Shown here: positions 7,671-18,302 of the stretch, piece after piece
Layout of the letters: each line of letters starts with the position of its first letter
How positions within the stretch are numbered: the stretch's first letter is position 1
DNA from: an uncultured Gammaproteobacteria bacterium
GTDB lineage: Bacteria > Pseudomonadota > Gammaproteobacteria > PS1 > Pseudothioglobaceae
Direction: 5' to 3'
Length of the DNA stretch: 64,000 bases
Assembly (NCBI GenBank): GCA_902512305.1
Contig: CABXIU010000001.1
Coordinates: forward strand, 146,509-210,508
The notes under the pieces: model-generated
Told to the model about the DNA's origin: nothing
What the model saw: only the letters and a program-made list of their open reading frames with translations
Databases searched by the model: none
Made by a program: the position numbers and the translations under genes

Positions 7671-9776
7671 TTAAAGCCTTTCTGCAGATAAAAGATGAGG
7701 GAGTTTGTTTAGTTTATCAAGAATGCTATTCAATTCAATAATATTTGTAACAACAACAACTATGTTAAATAGCCTTGTTGAGTCAGGTCTTCGTTGCTGT
7801 TCAATGTTTTCGATATTTACTCCTAGATTTGCTAAAGTATTCGCGACTGCAGCTAATCTGCCACTTCGATTTTCAACAATACAGCTGATTCCAACTTCAA
7901 ATTGTTCACTATCGTCCGACTTCCAGTCAACTTCCATCCATTGTGAATTTTTTTCTTTAATGTGCTCAAGATTCGAGCAATTTGAACGATGAAGAACTAA
8001 ACCTTTCATTGAGGTTAAAACCCCTGTCACTTCATCACCAGGAATTGGATAGCAACAATGAGCAAAATTTATAGCCATTCCTTTTGTTTGTTCAATAGAC
8101 AAAGTATTAATGGTCTCGTTATTGATGTCTTGTAATAATTGATTTACAACAACGGCTACAAAGATCTCTGATAAGCCTACTTTTATATACAAATCTTGAA
8201 AGTCACTACAATTAAGATCTTTAAGACATTTGTTCCACTTATCTAGAGGGACATCGTTAATTTTTATTTTTTGGAATTTAAGTGCGTCAGATATTAAAAG
8301 TTTTCCTAATCTTGCAAGTTCGACTTTAGAGTTGTCTTTGAGGTGAGCTTTAATTGCGGTTTTGGCTTTTGACGTAATAACGAAATCAAGCCAGTTAGGC
8401 TTGGGTTTTACAAATCTGCTTGTAATAATTTCAACTGTTTGACCTGATTTTAAAGGAGTTGAAAGTTCAGCCTCATTCCCATTGATCGTTGCTTTTTGGG
8501 CTTTTTTTCCAACATTTGTATGTACTGCATAAGCAAAATCTAGAACTGTTGCTCTTAATGGAAGTTGTATGATTTTCCCTGCAGGTGTGAAAACGAATAC
8601 TTCATCTGAAAATAAATCAGATTTTGTACTTTCCAAAAAGTCAACTGATGAGTCAGTATTTTGCTGTATATCTAGTAAGGAGCCTATCCAGTTTTTGGCT
8701 AATTGTTTTGATGGTTTATCCGTATTCTTGTAATGCCAATGAGCTGCAATTCCATATTCTGATATAAAATCCATTTCTTGAGAGCGAATCTGTACTTCAA
8801 TAAACATCTTTCTAGGACCAATTAATACAGTGTGAAGAGACTGGTATCCATTAGGCTTTGGGGCGGAAATGTAGTCTTTAAATTTTAGCGGTATTGGCTT
8901 GTACAAGCTATGAATATGACCTAAAGCCTGGTAACAAGCATTGGTATTCTCAACAATAACTCGGAAAGCATGCATATCAAGAACTTCTGAAAACTTTCGT
9001 GATTTGATTTTCATTTTGTTAAAAACACTAGATGGTTGCTTTTGTCGTCCTTCCACAGTTGCATTAATTTGCTCAAACTTTAATCTATTTTCTATCTCAG
9101 ATTTGATGAGATTAATTGTTTTCTTTTGATTTCCATATTGTTTTTTAATTTTTCTTTTTATAACCACATGCTTCCTAGGGTGGAGGATTTGAAAGCAAAG
9201 ATCATCTAACTCTACTCCAATGCTATGAAGACCAAGTCTTCTCGCAATAGGCGCATGAAGCTCAGAAGTTTCTTTGGCTTTTTGGATTCTTTTTTCATCG
9301 CTCATAGAATCAATCGTTCTCATATTGTGAAGTCTATCTGCCAACTTAATAATCATTACTCTCATGTCTTTTGACATTGCTAGTATAAGTTTTTGAAAGT
9401 TTTGAGCTTGCTTTTGAGTACTTGATGTAAATTCAAGATTTGTTAACTTTGAGACGCCTTCAACGATGTGTGCAACTTGCTCACCAAATTCATTTTTGAC
9501 ATCTGCCTTAGTAACTGAGGTATCTTCAATGCAATCGTGCAAAATAGCTGCCACAATACAAAAGTAATCTAATTTAAGCTTAGCCAAGATTAGAGCAACT
9601 GATAATGGATGGCTAATATAAGCTTCACCCGACTTTCTAAATTGACCAGAATGTGCTTTTTCAGCAATCAAGTGAGACTTTTTAACCAATTCAATCTCTT
9701 CATTTGAAAGGTATTCTTCCAAAACACCACATAAATTGGAAATTTGAGATTTAGTTTGAAATAAATTGGTAGCCAT
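7671..9776 (-). CDS. spoT: Bifunctional (p)ppGpp synthetase/hydrolase, SpoT/Rel type
   Basis: This 701-residue enzyme makes and degrades the stringent-response alarmone in the cytoplasm. The HD hydrolase domain (about 30-200) keeps H80-D81 (AAILHDCIEDT) and DRLHNMRTI, so hydrolysis should be active. The synthetase domain has HAFRVIV and KFKDYISAPKPNGYQSLHT; the KFKD form resembles the RxKD loop of bifunctional enzymes rather than the ExDD of monofunctional RelA. TGS (VFVFTPAGKIIQLP) and C-terminal ACT (VENRSGRLAAVANTLANLGV) domains follow. No second RelA/SpoT gene is in the window. The start lies in a divergent 147-base promoter region shared with bamD. Confidence 0.94.
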   Translation of the reverse strand: MATNLFQTKSQISNLCGVLEEYLSNEEIELVKKSHLIAEKAHSGQFRKSGEAYISHPLSVALILAKLKLDYFCIVAAILHDCIEDTSVTKADVKNEFGEQVAHIVEGVSKLTNLEFTSSTQKQAQNFQKLILAMSKDMRVMIIKLADRLHNMRTIDSMSDEKRIQKAKETSELHAPIARRLGLHSIGVELDDLCFQILHPRKHVVIKRKIKKQYGNQKKTINLIKSEIENRLKFEQINATVEGRQKQPSSVFNKMKIKSRKFSEVLDMHAFRVIVENTNACYQALGHIHSLYKPIPLKFKDYISAPKPNGYQSLHTVLIGPRKMFIEVQIRSQEMDFISEYGIAAHWHYKNTDKPSKQLAKNWIGSLLDIQQNTDSSVDFLESTKSDLFSDEVFVFTPAGKIIQLPLRATVLDFAYAVHTNVGKKAQKATINGNEAELSTPLKSGQTVEIITSRFVKPKPNWLDFVITSKAKTAIKAHLKDNSKVELARLGKLLISDALKFQKIKINDVPLDKWNKCLKDLNCSDFQDLYIKVGLSEIFVAVVVNQLLQDINNETINTLSIEQTKGMAINFAHCCYPIPGDEVTGVLTSMKGLVLHRSNCSNLEHIKEKNSQWMEVDWKSDDSEQFEVGISCIVENRSGRLAAVANTLANLGVNIENIEQQRRPDSTRLFNIVVVVTNIIELNSILDKLNKLPHLLSAERL

Positions 9777-9923
9777 TGATATTTATTTTATACTTTTATG
9801 AATAATTTCCTACAATTATATAATCATGTAGATAAATGCTATAAGTTCTTTGTATAAAGGCTTTTAAGATAAAAGGTACACTAGTATAATTTGATATTTC
9901 ATTAATATTGCTCAAAACCTAAT

Positions 9924-10694
9924 ATGAATACTCGATTAATATTTGCCCTTACATTAATACTTTTTCTAACTGGATGCTCTTTCTTAGGTGGTGATAAAGA
10001 CACTAGAAAGCTCGTTGCTGAAGGTCTAACGCCTAAAGAGCTGTATGAAAAAGCTGAGGATAATGTTGATTCTGGATTAATTGAACAAGCAATTGATCAA
10101 TATGACCTAATTTTAGCCTCATATCCTAATTCTAAATATGCTATTCAGGCTAGACTAGATATTGCTTACAACTTGTTTAAACTAAAAAAATATAACAGAG
10201 CAATCATTGAATTGGATAGCTTTATTGAAAAATATCCTGACATAGCCCCAACTCCTTATGCATACTATCTTAGAGGTGTTATTTCAGAAAGTAAATCGAA
10301 TTCAATACTAGATGATCTAGTTACGGACAATGCTCAAAGGGATGTTGAAGGTATAAAAGATGCATATAACTATTATTTAGCTCTCATTGATACCTTTCCA
10401 GATTCTAAATACTCTAATGAAGCAAAAGAAAAAATTGACAATTTAACAAATATTCTATCGAAGCACGAGTTTTATGTTGCATTGTACTATAATAGTATAG
10501 AGGCTTATATAGCCTCAGTTAACAGATCAAAATTTATTATTGAAAATTATCCAAATAGTACGTCAATTCCAGATGCCCTTTATCTTATGGCAAATAATTA
10601 TGATATGCTAAATGCTGACAAACTTGCAGCTGATACAAAACAAATCCTATACTCTAATTATCCAAACTATTCTCCCAATTTTTCTATCGAATAG
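9924..10694 (+). CDS. bamD: Outer-membrane assembly lipoprotein BamD
   Basis: BamD is the essential TPR lipoprotein of the BAM complex that inserts beta-barrels into the outer membrane. The signal peptide MNTRLIFALTLILFLTGC carries lipobox LTGC with C18 as the lipidation site. The mature protein consists of TPR units (LYEKAEDNVDSGLIEQAIDQ, YDLILASYPNSKYAIQARLD, then IIELDSFIEKYP). The length of 256 is typical. It is the first gene of a plus-strand group with an MFS gene and ssb. Confidence 0.93.
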   Translation: MNTRLIFALTLILFLTGCSFLGGDKDTRKLVAEGLTPKELYEKAEDNVDSGLIEQAIDQYDLILASYPNSKYAIQARLDIAYNLFKLKKYNRAIIELDSFIEKYPDIAPTPYAYYLRGVISESKSNSILDDLVTDNAQRDVEGIKDAYNYYLALIDTFPDSKYSNEAKEKIDNLTNILSKHEFYVALYYNSIEAYIASVNRSKFIIENYPNSTSIPDALYLMANNYDMLNADKLAADTKQILYSNYPNYSPNFSIE

Positions 10695-10715
10695 TTAGTA
10701 TCAGGATTTATATTG

Positions 10716-11882
10716 ATGAAAACTGCTGAAAGAATCTTTGCTTTAAAGATATCTCTAATTATGTCAGTTCGAATGTTGGGGCTTTTTATGCTTTTCCCTG
10801 TAATGAGTGTTTATGCAGTAGAGTATGATAATTCAACACCATTTCTCGTTGGTATGGCAATTGGCATCTACGGCTTAACACAGGCTTTATTACAAATACC
10901 TTTTGGATATTTTTCAGATCGATTCGGTCGAAAACCAATTCTAATAACTGGGCTTTTAATCTTTTTTTTGGGTAGTATTTTAGCAGCGAACACCTCAAAT
11001 ATTATTTTGGTTGTTGTTGGCAGAGCATTACAAGGTGGAGGCGCTATATCAGCTGTTTTGATGGCATTTTTAGCAGATTTTGTTGGAGAGGAAAACAGAG
11101 CAAAGGCAAATGCATTCGTCGGTTTTCAAATTGGAGTCGCCTTTATGGTTTCACTATTAATTGGACCAATAATAAGCTCTAAAGTTGGCCTTCAAGGACT
11201 TTTTTGGACGATCGCCCTATTGTCAGTAATATCCATGTTAATTGTATTATCACTTAAACACTCAAGACCTATTGCTTATTACAAACTTTCTATTCAAGCA
11301 TTTAAGGAGACTTTTACCAAAGAGTTAGTTACTTTAGATTTTAGTATTTTTTCACTTCATTTAATTCTAGCTGCTGGCTTTATTATTATGCCAGTTCTGA
11401 TTGTTGAGAAGCAAATTGTAAGCATGGTAGATAATTGGCAAATCTATCTTCCAGCAATTCTTATGTCATTTATAGGGATGCTTCCTCTTATTGTTATTTC
11501 GGAAAAATTTAAAAAAACAAAATACATCATACTTCTAAGTATCTTATTATTAATTTCTAGTCAACTGATCTTCTTTAATTCAAACTTAAACTTTCAAATA
11601 TTTATATTCACCCTAACTATTTTTTTTATAGCATTCAATACAATTGAAGCCCTACTACCCTCTCTATTATCAAGAACAGCTAGCGCTTCTAAGAGGGGTC
11701 TCGCTATGGGGATTTTTTCTACTTCTCAGTTTTTAGGAACATTTTTTGGCGGTGCAATTGGTGGTTTGATTTATGACATTTACGATTTAAATAGTGTATT
11801 CTTATTCACGATATTTGTTGCAATAATTTGGTGGTTTCTGATACTTTTTTTACCACTTAAAACTAAAACTTTAAAGGAGTAA
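10716..11882 (+). CDS. MFS transporter (YajR-like drug/proton antiporter family)
   Basis: An inner-membrane major facilitator of about 388 residues with 12 predicted transmembrane helices. The loop 2-3 signature [12 protein letters not shown], followed by [20 protein letters not shown], is typical of drug-proton antiporters. It lacks the C-terminal ferredoxin-like domain of E. coli YajR. I take the ATG at 10716 in preference to the adjacent TTG at 10713. The substrate is unknown. It lies 21 bases after bamD and 8 bases before ssb, so it is probably co-transcribed with both. Confidence 0.85.
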   Translation: MKTAERIFALKISLIMSVRMLGLFMLFPVMSVYAVEYDNSTPFLVGMAIGIYGLTQALLQIPFGYFSDRFGRKPILITGLLIFFLGSILAANTSNIILVVVGRALQGGGAISAVLMAFLADFVGEENRAKANAFVGFQIGVAFMVSLLIGPIISSKVGLQGLFWTIALLSVISMLIVLSLKHSRPIAYYKLSIQAFKETFTKELVTLDFSIFSLHLILAAGFIIMPVLIVEKQIVSMVDNWQIYLPAILMSFIGMLPLIVISEKFKKTKYIILLSILLLISSQLIFFNSNLNFQIFIFTLTIFFIAFNTIEALLPSLLSRTASASKRGLAMGIFSTSQFLGTFFGGAIGGLIYDIYDLNSVFLFTIFVAIIWWFLILFLPLKTKTLKE

Positions 11883-11890
11883 TTAAGACA

Positions 11891-12358
11891 ATGGCCGGGA
11901 TAAACAAGGTAATTTTGGTAGGAAATTTAGGCGCAAAGCCAGAAATTAAATATGCTTCAAATGGAAATGCTATCAGTAATTTATCTATTGCCACGAGTGA
12001 ATCATGGACTGATAAAAGCACAGGTCAAAAACAAGAAAGAACAGAATGGCACAGAGTGAGCTTGTTTGGCAAAGTGGCAGAGATTGCTGGTCAGTATTTA
12101 GATAAAGGCTCAAAAGTTTATGTTGAAGGTAAGCTTCAAACTCGCAAATGGCAAGATCAAAATGGCCAAGATCGTTATACAACTGAAGTCGTTATTAGTG
12201 GGTACAGTGGTACTCTGCAAATGCTTGATCGTCGTGATGATACAAATACAAGTGCGCCTTCTCAGGAATCACAATCAGAACCTCAAAAAGCTTCTGAGCC
12301 TGCCCCTGCAATTACCCCAGTAGCGCCTGATGAATTTGAGGATGACATTCCTTTCTAA
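11891..12358 (+). CDS. ssb: Single-stranded DNA-binding protein
   Basis: This 155-residue SSB has an OB fold (about 1-110: [18 protein letters not shown], then [20 protein letters not shown], then [15 protein letters not shown]). A Pro/Gln/Glu-rich linker leads to the acidic tip DDIPF that recruits replication and repair proteins. An AAGGAG ribosome site lies 12 bases upstream at the end of the MFS gene. It ends convergently with acpS. Confidence 0.97.
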   Translation: MAGINKVILVGNLGAKPEIKYASNGNAISNLSIATSESWTDKSTGQKQERTEWHRVSLFGKVAEIAGQYLDKGSKVYVEGKLQTRKWQDQNGQDRYTTEVVISGYSGTLQMLDRRDDTNTSAPSQESQSEPQKASEPAPAITPVAPDEFEDDIPF

Positions 12359-12368
12359 GTTTTAGAAA
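12352..12368. terminator. Short AT-rich hairpin between convergent ssb and acpS
   Basis: TTTCTAA and TTAGAAA form a 7-bp stem around a 3-base loop that includes the ssb stop codon. It could act as a weak terminator for both convergent genes, but it lacks a G+C-rich stem. Confidence 0.3.
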
Positions 12369-12369
12369 A

Positions 12370-12762
12370 TTAACTTGAGTCAGTTTCAGCTTCTAGGATA
12401 ACAAAAGCCAAAGCATTTTGACTTTCGTCAGATATACTCAAATGACCCTGTTTAATTCCTTTCTCTAGGAGATATAGTCTTAATTTTTCACTAGGCATAA
12501 AGTAAGGTTTGCCGTTTTCGTTACTTCTTACCGTTAAATCCTGAAAGCTAAGAACTCTTCCTATACCAGTTCCTAAAGCTTTAGAAAATGCCTCTTTAGC
12601 GGCAAATCTTTTTGCACAAAAGGCTGCACTATCAGCCTTATTTGCAAACAAAGCTCTTTCATGCTCAGTTAAAACGCGATTGATAAAGCCATCTCTATTT
12701 TTATTGAGAATTTTTTGTACTCTTTCAATGCTTACAATATCTGTTCCGATACCGTAAATCAC
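12370..12762 (-). CDS. acpS: Holo-[acyl-carrier-protein] synthase
   Basis: AcpS transfers 4'-phosphopantetheine from CoA to acyl carrier protein. The 130-residue sequence has both family motifs, [12 protein letters not shown] at the N-terminus (Mg2+-binding Asp) and [17 protein letters not shown] around residue 60. The start is GTG at 12762, which overlaps the TGA of pdxJ in a GTGA junction, as in other gammaproteobacterial pdxJ-acpS pairs. It is the last gene of the lgt-to-acpS operon. Confidence 0.96.
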   Translation of the reverse strand: MIYGIGTDIVSIERVQKILNKNRDGFINRVLTEHERALFANKADSAAFCAKRFAAKEAFSKALGTGIGRVLSFQDLTVRSNENGKPYFMPSEKLRLYLLEKGIKQGHLSISDESQNALAFVILEAETDSS

Positions 12763-13490
12763 AAGCCTCTAGCCTCTTTTAGTAGTTGTTTCATTTCAGA
12801 TGTGGCACTTGCAAGCCCAACAAACAAAGATCTCGCAATGATAGAGTGTCCAATATTAAGCTCAACTATAGAGCTAATTTCTGCAATCGCTCTTGTATTT
12901 TCAAGTGTTAATCCATGGCCCGCATTGACTTGCAATCCAAGATTATGTGCATATTCACAGGCGTCTGAAATTTTTTCCAGCTCTATATTTAATTCTGCAG
13001 CTGTTGAAGCATTTGCATAATGACCTGTATGAATTTCTATAATTGGTGCACCGCATTCAACGGCAGCATCAATTTGATACTTGTCAGCATCGATAAACAA
13101 GGAGGTTTTAATATTATTTGTACTGAGTTCAGTGCAAACCTCTTTTATTCTATTGATTTGAGATGCAACGTCCAGACCCCCTTCTGTGGTAAGTTCTTGC
13201 CTTTTTTCAGGAACAAGGCAGCAGTCTTCAGGTGAGATATGAGTAGCTATTTTAAGCATTTCATCTGTAGCCGCCATCTCTAGATTCATTTTCGTTTCTA
13301 AACAGTGTTTTAATTCTTCAACATCTTGATCCTGGATATGCCTTCTATCTTCCCTTAAATGAAGAGTAATACTGTCAGCACCAGAATTTTCACATATTCT
13401 AGCTGCCTCAACTAAACTTGGATAAGGTGTGCCTCTAGCCTGTCGTAATGTAGCTATATGATCAATATTGACACCTAAAAATATACTCAT
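12759..13490 (-). CDS. pdxJ: Pyridoxine 5'-phosphate synthase
   Basis: PdxJ condenses 1-deoxy-xylulose 5-phosphate with 3-amino-2-oxopropyl phosphate to form pyridoxine phosphate, the last ring-forming step of DXP-dependent vitamin B6 synthesis. The 243-residue TIM barrel begins [20 protein letters not shown] and continues with [17 protein letters not shown] and [12 protein letters not shown], all family hallmarks. It sits between recO and acpS. Confidence 0.97.
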   Translation of the reverse strand: MSIFLGVNIDHIATLRQARGTPYPSLVEAARICENSGADSITLHLREDRRHIQDQDVEELKHCLETKMNLEMAATDEMLKIATHISPEDCCLVPEKRQELTTEGGLDVASQINRIKEVCTELSTNNIKTSLFIDADKYQIDAAVECGAPIIEIHTGHYANASTAAELNIELEKISDACEYAHNLGLQVNAGHGLTLENTRAIAEISSIVELNIGHSIIARSLFVGLASATSEMKQLLKEARGL

Positions 13491-13498
13491 AGATTTAC

Positions 13499-14185
13499 CT
13501 AATTCACAAAAAACAATTCTTTACTTTTAAGCGGTTTGTCGCCAAGTAATGATTTTAATCTTTTTCGATTCATTTTTTTTAAAATACTTAATTCATTTGC
13601 ATCGGTAATCGCCTCATCAGAATTTGAAAGTCGAAGAAGTGTTTTGCCATTGAATAATCCTTCATTAGTAATATTAAATCCCTGATGCTCAATAAAGTCA
13701 TACTTTAAATCTTCATCAATAACTGACCCATCAATATCAAAGTTAAAGTCAATACCATAGCCTAAATCCTCTAACAGTTGGTTTTCAAATTTTCTAAGTG
13801 CGTATTCTTTTTCATTTGAGACTAATGTATTGAGATTGGATATAAATGTCCAGTAGGACTCAAATATTTCAATGTGTTCATCACCTTCAGGAAGAAGCCT
13901 GAGAATAAGTTCATTAATATAGATTGCTAAAATTAAGTCATCACCCAATAATCGTCTTGGTTGATCAGCAATTTCCCATTGAGAAAGACTTTTTAATTCT
14001 CCCTTGCCCTTAAATGAAATACTCAGGCATTGAAACATCTGGAGCGATGTTTTACTATTTCTCGCGCCTCTAGCTATCAATCTTATTTTTCCAAAATCTT
14101 TGGTAAAGAAATCCAATAAAAGGGAGCTGCCTTGATACATTCTGCGGTGCATTAAAAAAGCAGGAGAATTGTCAACTCTAGTCAT
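13499..14185 (-). CDS. recO: DNA repair protein RecO
   Basis: RecO helps load RecA onto SSB-coated DNA in the RecFOR gap-repair pathway. The 228-residue protein has the N-terminal OB domain ([20 protein letters not shown], then [12 protein letters not shown]) and a helical region ([20 protein letters not shown]). The C-terminal domain lacks a cysteine zinc cluster, as in E. coli RecO. It overlaps era by 8 bases and precedes pdxJ, the conserved order. Confidence 0.93.
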   Translation of the reverse strand: MTRVDNSPAFLMHRRMYQGSSLLLDFFTKDFGKIRLIARGARNSKTSLQMFQCLSISFKGKGELKSLSQWEIADQPRRLLGDDLILAIYINELILRLLPEGDEHIEIFESYWTFISNLNTLVSNEKEYALRKFENQLLEDLGYGIDFNFDIDGSVIDEDLKYDFIEHQGFNITNEGLFNGKTLLRLSNSDEAITDANELSILKKMNRKRLKSLLGDKPLKSKELFFVN

Positions 14186-15062
14186 AACCTAAAGATGCTA
14201 GAGCCCTCTTATCATCAGACCAGCCCTGTCTGACTTTAACCCACAATTCTAAAAAAACTTTTGCCTCTAAAAAGCCTTCAATTGTTTGCCTAGACTCTTG
14301 ACCAATTTTTTTTAGCATTTCACCATTTTGACCAATGACAATACTTTTTTGAGAGGCCTTGTCTACAAAGATGCGTCCAGCAATTCTATACATTTTTCCA
14401 TCAAGTTCAAATTTTTCAATTTCAACAGTAATGTCATACGGAAGTTCATTTGATAAGTTTCTCATGAGTTTTTCCCTAATAAACTCTGAGATTACAAACT
14501 TTTGAGAGCGATCAGTTATGTAATCTTCATCATAAATCGCATCTTGCTCAGGTAAATATTTGAGAATTAATTTTCTTAATTTACTAGTGTCAGAACGATT
14601 AAAAGCCGAAAGAGGGAAGACCTCAGTTGCTTGAAACTTTTCACTCATTGACTCGAGAAAAGGAAGTATTTTGTCAATTGAGCTAAGTTTGTCAATCTTA
14701 TTGATGCACAATAGAGCTGGTATATCGACTTTCTTGAGGTGCTCTAAAACTCTAGCATCTTCTTTTGTCCACTTGAAAGCCTCTACAATCCAAATGATGA
14801 TATCTACATCACTAAAGCTTGAGCTTGCTGCCCTATTCATATACGAATTAATGGCCTTATTATTTCCAATATGTATTCCTGGAGTGTCAACAAAGACCAT
14901 TTGATATTTTTTTTGAGTATCAATTGCATTAATCCGATGCCGTGTTGTTTGAGGACGATGTGAGGTAATAGATAGCTTTTGACCAATTAATTCATTCACT
15001 AGTGTAGATTTACCAACGTTTGGTCGCCCTACTACTGCGATAGAACCTGACTGGAAACTCAT
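14178..15062 (-). CDS. era: GTPase Era
   Basis: Era is a GTPase that binds 16S rRNA near its 3' end during 30S maturation. The 294-residue protein has the G1 loop GRPNVGKSTL at 12-21, the G3 motif DTPGIH, the G4 motif NKID, and a C-terminal KH domain (VIGQNGEMLKKIGQESRQTI). It overlaps both rnc (4 bases) and recO (8 bases), so the operon is translationally coupled. Confidence 0.97.
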   Translation of the reverse strand: MSFQSGSIAVVGRPNVGKSTLVNELIGQKLSITSHRPQTTRHRINAIDTQKKYQMVFVDTPGIHIGNNKAINSYMNRAASSSFSDVDIIIWIVEAFKWTKEDARVLEHLKKVDIPALLCINKIDKLSSIDKILPFLESMSEKFQATEVFPLSAFNRSDTSKLRKLILKYLPEQDAIYDEDYITDRSQKFVISEFIREKLMRNLSNELPYDITVEIEKFELDGKMYRIAGRIFVDKASQKSIVIGQNGEMLKKIGQESRQTIEGFLEAKVFLELWVKVRQGWSDDKRALASLGYD

Positions 15063-15724
15063 TGGACTTCAATCTCTTTTAAAATTGACTGGGCACATGC
15101 CTGCTCCGCCCTTTTAATACTTTTGGCGCTTTTCTCTGATTTAATACTTAACTCATCAACCTGGCAGCTAACATAGAAAACAGCATTATGATCTTTGCCT
15201 TTGGTTTCTAAGAGCTCATATTTTGGAAGGGAGTATCCCTTCTTTTGAAGCAACTCCTGAAGCTGCGTCTTAAAGTCCTTAAGAGAGTCCTCTGCGCTTG
15301 CTTCGTTTAAAAGCTCACTAAAAAGCGCTAAAGTGATCTTTTTGACAGTTGAATAGTCTGAATCTAGAAAGATTGCGCCTAATATAGCTTCAAATGTATC
15401 CGCAAGAATTGATTCACGCCTAAATCCGCCACTTTTAAGCTCTCCTTGGCCAAGAGACAGGTTTTCAGAAATATCAAGCTTTTTAGCTAAATTTGCAAGT
15501 GTATTCCCTCTAACCAGGTGAGAGCGAAGTCTTGATAACTGACCTTCGTCAATACCAGGATGACGGCTATAGAGCTCTTCAGAGATAATACTGCCTAAAA
15601 TACTATCGCCGAGGAACTCAAGCCGTTCATTATTATTCTTGCTTACACTTCTGTGAGTTAGTGCCTGCTTTAAAAGACTAATGTCGCTAAACTGATAAGA
15701 GAGATTTTTTTGTAGCTTTTCCAT
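15059..15724 (-). CDS. rnc: Ribonuclease III
   Basis: RNase III cleaves double-stranded RNA in rRNA and mRNA processing. The 221-residue enzyme has the catalytic signature NERLEFLGDSIL, the second acidic cluster ADTFEAILGAIFLDS, and a C-terminal dsRNA-binding domain (FKTQLQELLQKKGYSLPKYE). It lies 3 bases after thyA. The lepA/lepB genes that often precede rnc are absent here; lepB is at 22042. Confidence 0.97.
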   Translation of the reverse strand: MEKLQKNLSYQFSDISLLKQALTHRSVSKNNNERLEFLGDSILGSIISEELYSRHPGIDEGQLSRLRSHLVRGNTLANLAKKLDISENLSLGQGELKSGGFRRESILADTFEAILGAIFLDSDYSTVKKITLALFSELLNEASAEDSLKDFKTQLQELLQKKGYSLPKYELLETKGKDHNAVFYVSCQVDELSIKSEKSAKSIKRAEQACAQSILKEIEVQ

Positions 15725-15727
15725 TAA

Positions 15728-16522
15728 TTAAACCGCAACTGGCGCCTTTATAGGGTCATCATGCTTGTAATCAATGAGCTCAAAATCTTCATAAGCATAA
15801 TCAAAAATACTCTTAGGCTTTCTATTTATTGTTAAGGTCGGAAGTTTTTTTGGTGTTCTCTCGAGCTGAGTATCAACTTGAGTAAAGTGATTTGTGTAAA
15901 TATGGCAGTCACCCCCACTCCAAACAAAGTCTCCAACCTCTAAATTGCATTGCTGGGCAACCATGTGTGTCAGAAGTGCATAAGAAGCTATATTAAAGGG
16001 GACTCCTAAAAATATATCTGCACTTCTTTGATAGAGTTGACATGAGAGCTTTCCATCCGCAACATAAAACTGAAAAAGAGCATGACAAGGCTGAAGAGCC
16101 ATGCTCTCTAATTCACCTACATTCCAGCTTGAGACAATAATTCTTCTAGAGTCTGGAGAATGATTGATAAGATTCATTGCTTGAGTGATTTGGTCGATTT
16201 CAACACCTTCAGAATTCTTCCATTTTCTCCATTGGGCGCCATAAACCGGGCCTAAATCTCCATTTTCATCAGCCCACTCATTCCAAATATTGACCTTGTT
16301 ATCTTTAAGATACTTAATATTAGTATCACCCATTAAAAACCACAAAAGCTCGTGAACAACTGAAGGGACGTGAACTCTTTTGGTCGTTACTATAGGGAAT
16401 CCATCACTAAGCTTAAAGCGCATTTGATGGCCGAATACACTTTTAGTTCCAGTCCCAGTTCTATCAGTCTTTTCTGTACCAGTATCTCTAACAAGCTTTA
16501 AAAAATCTAAATATTGCTTCAT
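15728..16522 (-). CDS. thyA: Thymidylate synthase
   Basis: ThyA methylates dUMP to dTMP with methylene-tetrahydrofolate. At 264 residues it matches the E. coli form. It contains the nucleophile motif [12 protein letters not shown] (Cys near 146), the N-terminal [16 protein letters not shown], and the substrate loop [20 protein letters not shown]. The ATG overlaps the lgt TGA by four bases, the usual lgt-thyA arrangement. Confidence 0.98.
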   Translation of the reverse strand: MKQYLDFLKLVRDTGTEKTDRTGTGTKSVFGHQMRFKLSDGFPIVTTKRVHVPSVVHELLWFLMGDTNIKYLKDNKVNIWNEWADENGDLGPVYGAQWRKWKNSEGVEIDQITQAMNLINHSPDSRRIIVSSWNVGELESMALQPCHALFQFYVADGKLSCQLYQRSADIFLGVPFNIASYALLTHMVAQQCNLEVGDFVWSGGDCHIYTNHFTQVDTQLERTPKKLPTLTINRKPKSIFDYAYEDFELIDYKHDDPIKAPVAV

Positions 16523-17307
16523 GCACTTCCTTTCAAACGATAAGATTTAAATAATAAATATATTCCAATCACAATCATTGGAAAACTCAATATTTGGCCC
16601 ATTGTTAGCCAATCAAATGCGAGGTAGCCAATATGAGAGTCTGGAACCCTAATAAATTCAATTATAAATCTAAAGAAGCCATAAAAAATCAGGAATAACG
16701 CAGAAGTAGCCATAATTGGCGGTTTCTTTTTACTAAACAGCCATAATATGAAAAATAAAACGATTCCTTCTAATAATGCTTCATAAAGCTGACTAGGAAA
16801 TCGATTTTCCCAGAGTCCGCTCTGATCAGGTGCCAAAATGCCCCATGAACTCTCTGTAACTCTTCCCCAAAGCTCACCATTGATATAATTACCTATTCTT
16901 CCGAATCCAAGCCCTAGAGGGACTAAAGGAGCAATAAAATCAGTAGTTTGGAAAAAAGTAAGCTTGTGTTTTTTATTAAAAGCGAGCATTGCCAAAAGAA
17001 CGCCAATGAAGCCTCCATGAAAAGACATTCCACCGTTTTGAAAGTCGAAAAAAGTAAAAGGGTTGGAAATAAAGATAGACCAGTTATAGAACAACAAATA
17101 ACCTAATCTTCCGCCAAGAACAGCGCCTAGGGCACCATAGAAAATAAGATCATCTACATGCTTTATATTCCATAATGGATCAACTTTACAGCGATACTTA
17201 GCGAGCAGATAGGCTGACAAAAAAGCCAGCAGATACATCACACCATACCAATAAATTTTTACAAATCCTAAATCGGCTATTACTGGATCAATAACAATGT
17301 ATTTCAT
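16519..17307 (-). CDS. lgt: Prolipoprotein diacylglyceryl transferase
   Basis: Lgt transfers diacylglycerol from phosphatidylglycerol to the lipobox cysteine, the first step for lipoproteins such as Pal and BamD in this window. The 262-residue inner-membrane protein has about seven transmembrane segments. It carries the Lgt signature [18 protein letters not shown] and [16 protein letters not shown]. It is the first gene of the lgt-thyA-rnc-era-recO-pdxJ-acpS block. Confidence 0.97.
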   Translation of the reverse strand: MKYIVIDPVIADLGFVKIYWYGVMYLLAFLSAYLLAKYRCKVDPLWNIKHVDDLIFYGALGAVLGGRLGYLLFYNWSIFISNPFTFFDFQNGGMSFHGGFIGVLLAMLAFNKKHKLTFFQTTDFIAPLVPLGLGFGRIGNYINGELWGRVTESSWGILAPDQSGLWENRFPSQLYEALLEGIVLFFILWLFSKKKPPIMATSALFLIFYGFFRFIIEFIRVPDSHIGYLAFDWLTMGQILSFPMIVIGIYLLFKSYRLKGSA

Positions 17308-17422
17308 AAATTAAAGATTGTCATTAATTCTAAGATGATGCTAGCTATAGTTAAGGATTAATAAATTATATGCATTATTGATTAATTAATGTATCTAACT
17401 CAATTTGTTTATCAAACAATTA

Positions 17423-17899
17423 TCAAAAAATATACTTTTTAGGAGAAATGTCTTTTCTTTGATAAAGAGGATGTGCTGGCTGACCAGAATTATTGATATT
17501 GAGGCACATTGGATTTGAAATTAATTGTAGTACTGCTTGGTCCCTATTCAAAAGATTGCCATTGTTTCCCCAGGCAACTACCACTATTCCAGCTTCATGC
17601 CGGGAATCTACGATGAATTGATTGTTTTCTTGTCCAACTGGAAATTTTGATTTTCTAAGGTCTGATGGAAGAGTTGCTCTAAATGCGAATAAATTGAGCA
17701 TAATTAAACCTCCAAAACTCCATTCATAAGCATAATGCATACATCTTCTTATTGTTGGATCGTCATTGTTCTCATCAGCAGTTGATGGATTCAGACCGAT
17801 AAATAATGCAGGTTTTTGACTTAAGTTCCAGGCTCTTGTAAGAGAATATCTATATTTTCTACATGGCGAGAAAACAGCGCTTTTTTTGATAATTTGCAC
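17423..17899 (-). CDS. DUF1643 family protein
   Basis: This 158-residue protein matches the DUF1643 pattern: FSPCRKYRYSLTRAWN, then LFIGLNPSTADENNDDPTIR and RCMHYAYEWSFGGLIMLNLF. No biochemical function is established for the family that I can name; it often occurs in accessory regions. The start is GTG at 17899. It follows the Nudix gene by 10 bases, so the two probably share a transcript. Confidence 0.85.
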   Translation of the reverse strand: MQIIKKSAVFSPCRKYRYSLTRAWNLSQKPALFIGLNPSTADENNDDPTIRRCMHYAYEWSFGGLIMLNLFAFRATLPSDLRKSKFPVGQENNQFIVDSRHEAGIVVVAWGNNGNLLNRDQAVLQLISNPMCLNINNSGQPAHPLYQRKDISPKKYIF

Positions 17900-17909
17900 T
17901 TAGAATCAA

Positions 17910-18287
17910 CTAAATTAATGAAGTAATATCGCCATCACCTGGCACAAATTCGTAATGACAAAAATCTTCTTTTTTTACCCATTCAATCGCCTCATGTTCA
18001 GACAGAACAATATCTTCATTCAATAGTGAACACATAAAGTAATGCAAAATAATATTGATTTCTGAGTCCTGATATTTTTCTTCTGCAACTTTATTGTGAA
18101 TTTCAATATTTACATTTAATTCTTCAAGTATTTCTCTGGATAATGCCTCTTCAAAGGTTTCGTTGCCTTCAACCTTGCCTCCAGGAAATTCCCATTTTAA
18201 ACCCATGTATTTATCTTTATTTCTCTTGGCCAGTAGGTAACAATCATCTTTTTTTATGACTGCAGCAACAACATCGGTAGTTCTCAT
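17910..18287 (-). CDS. MutT-like Nudix hydrolase
   Basis: This 125-residue protein has a full Nudix box, GGKVEGNETFEEALSREILE followed by ELNV, which binds metal and hydrolyses nucleoside diphosphate linkages. The short length, the start (VVAAVIKKDDCYLLAKRNKD) and the KWEFPGGK segment match MutT/NudG-type enzymes that clean oxidised or non-canonical nucleotides. The exact substrate cannot be read from sequence. It is upstream of the DUF1643 gene. Confidence 0.85.
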   Translation of the reverse strand: MRTTDVVAAVIKKDDCYLLAKRNKDKYMGLKWEFPGGKVEGNETFEEALSREILEELNVNIEIHNKVAEEKYQDSEINIILHYFMCSLLNEDIVLSEHEAIEWVKKEDFCHYEFVPGDGDITSLI

Positions 18288-18302
18288 AGGATAAGGCTTA
18301 TA

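Noticed and set aside
17402..17421. TTGTTT/AAACAA hairpin downstream of the DUF1643 gene as terminator
   Set aside because: Only six AT-rich pairs and no T-run on the minus strand.
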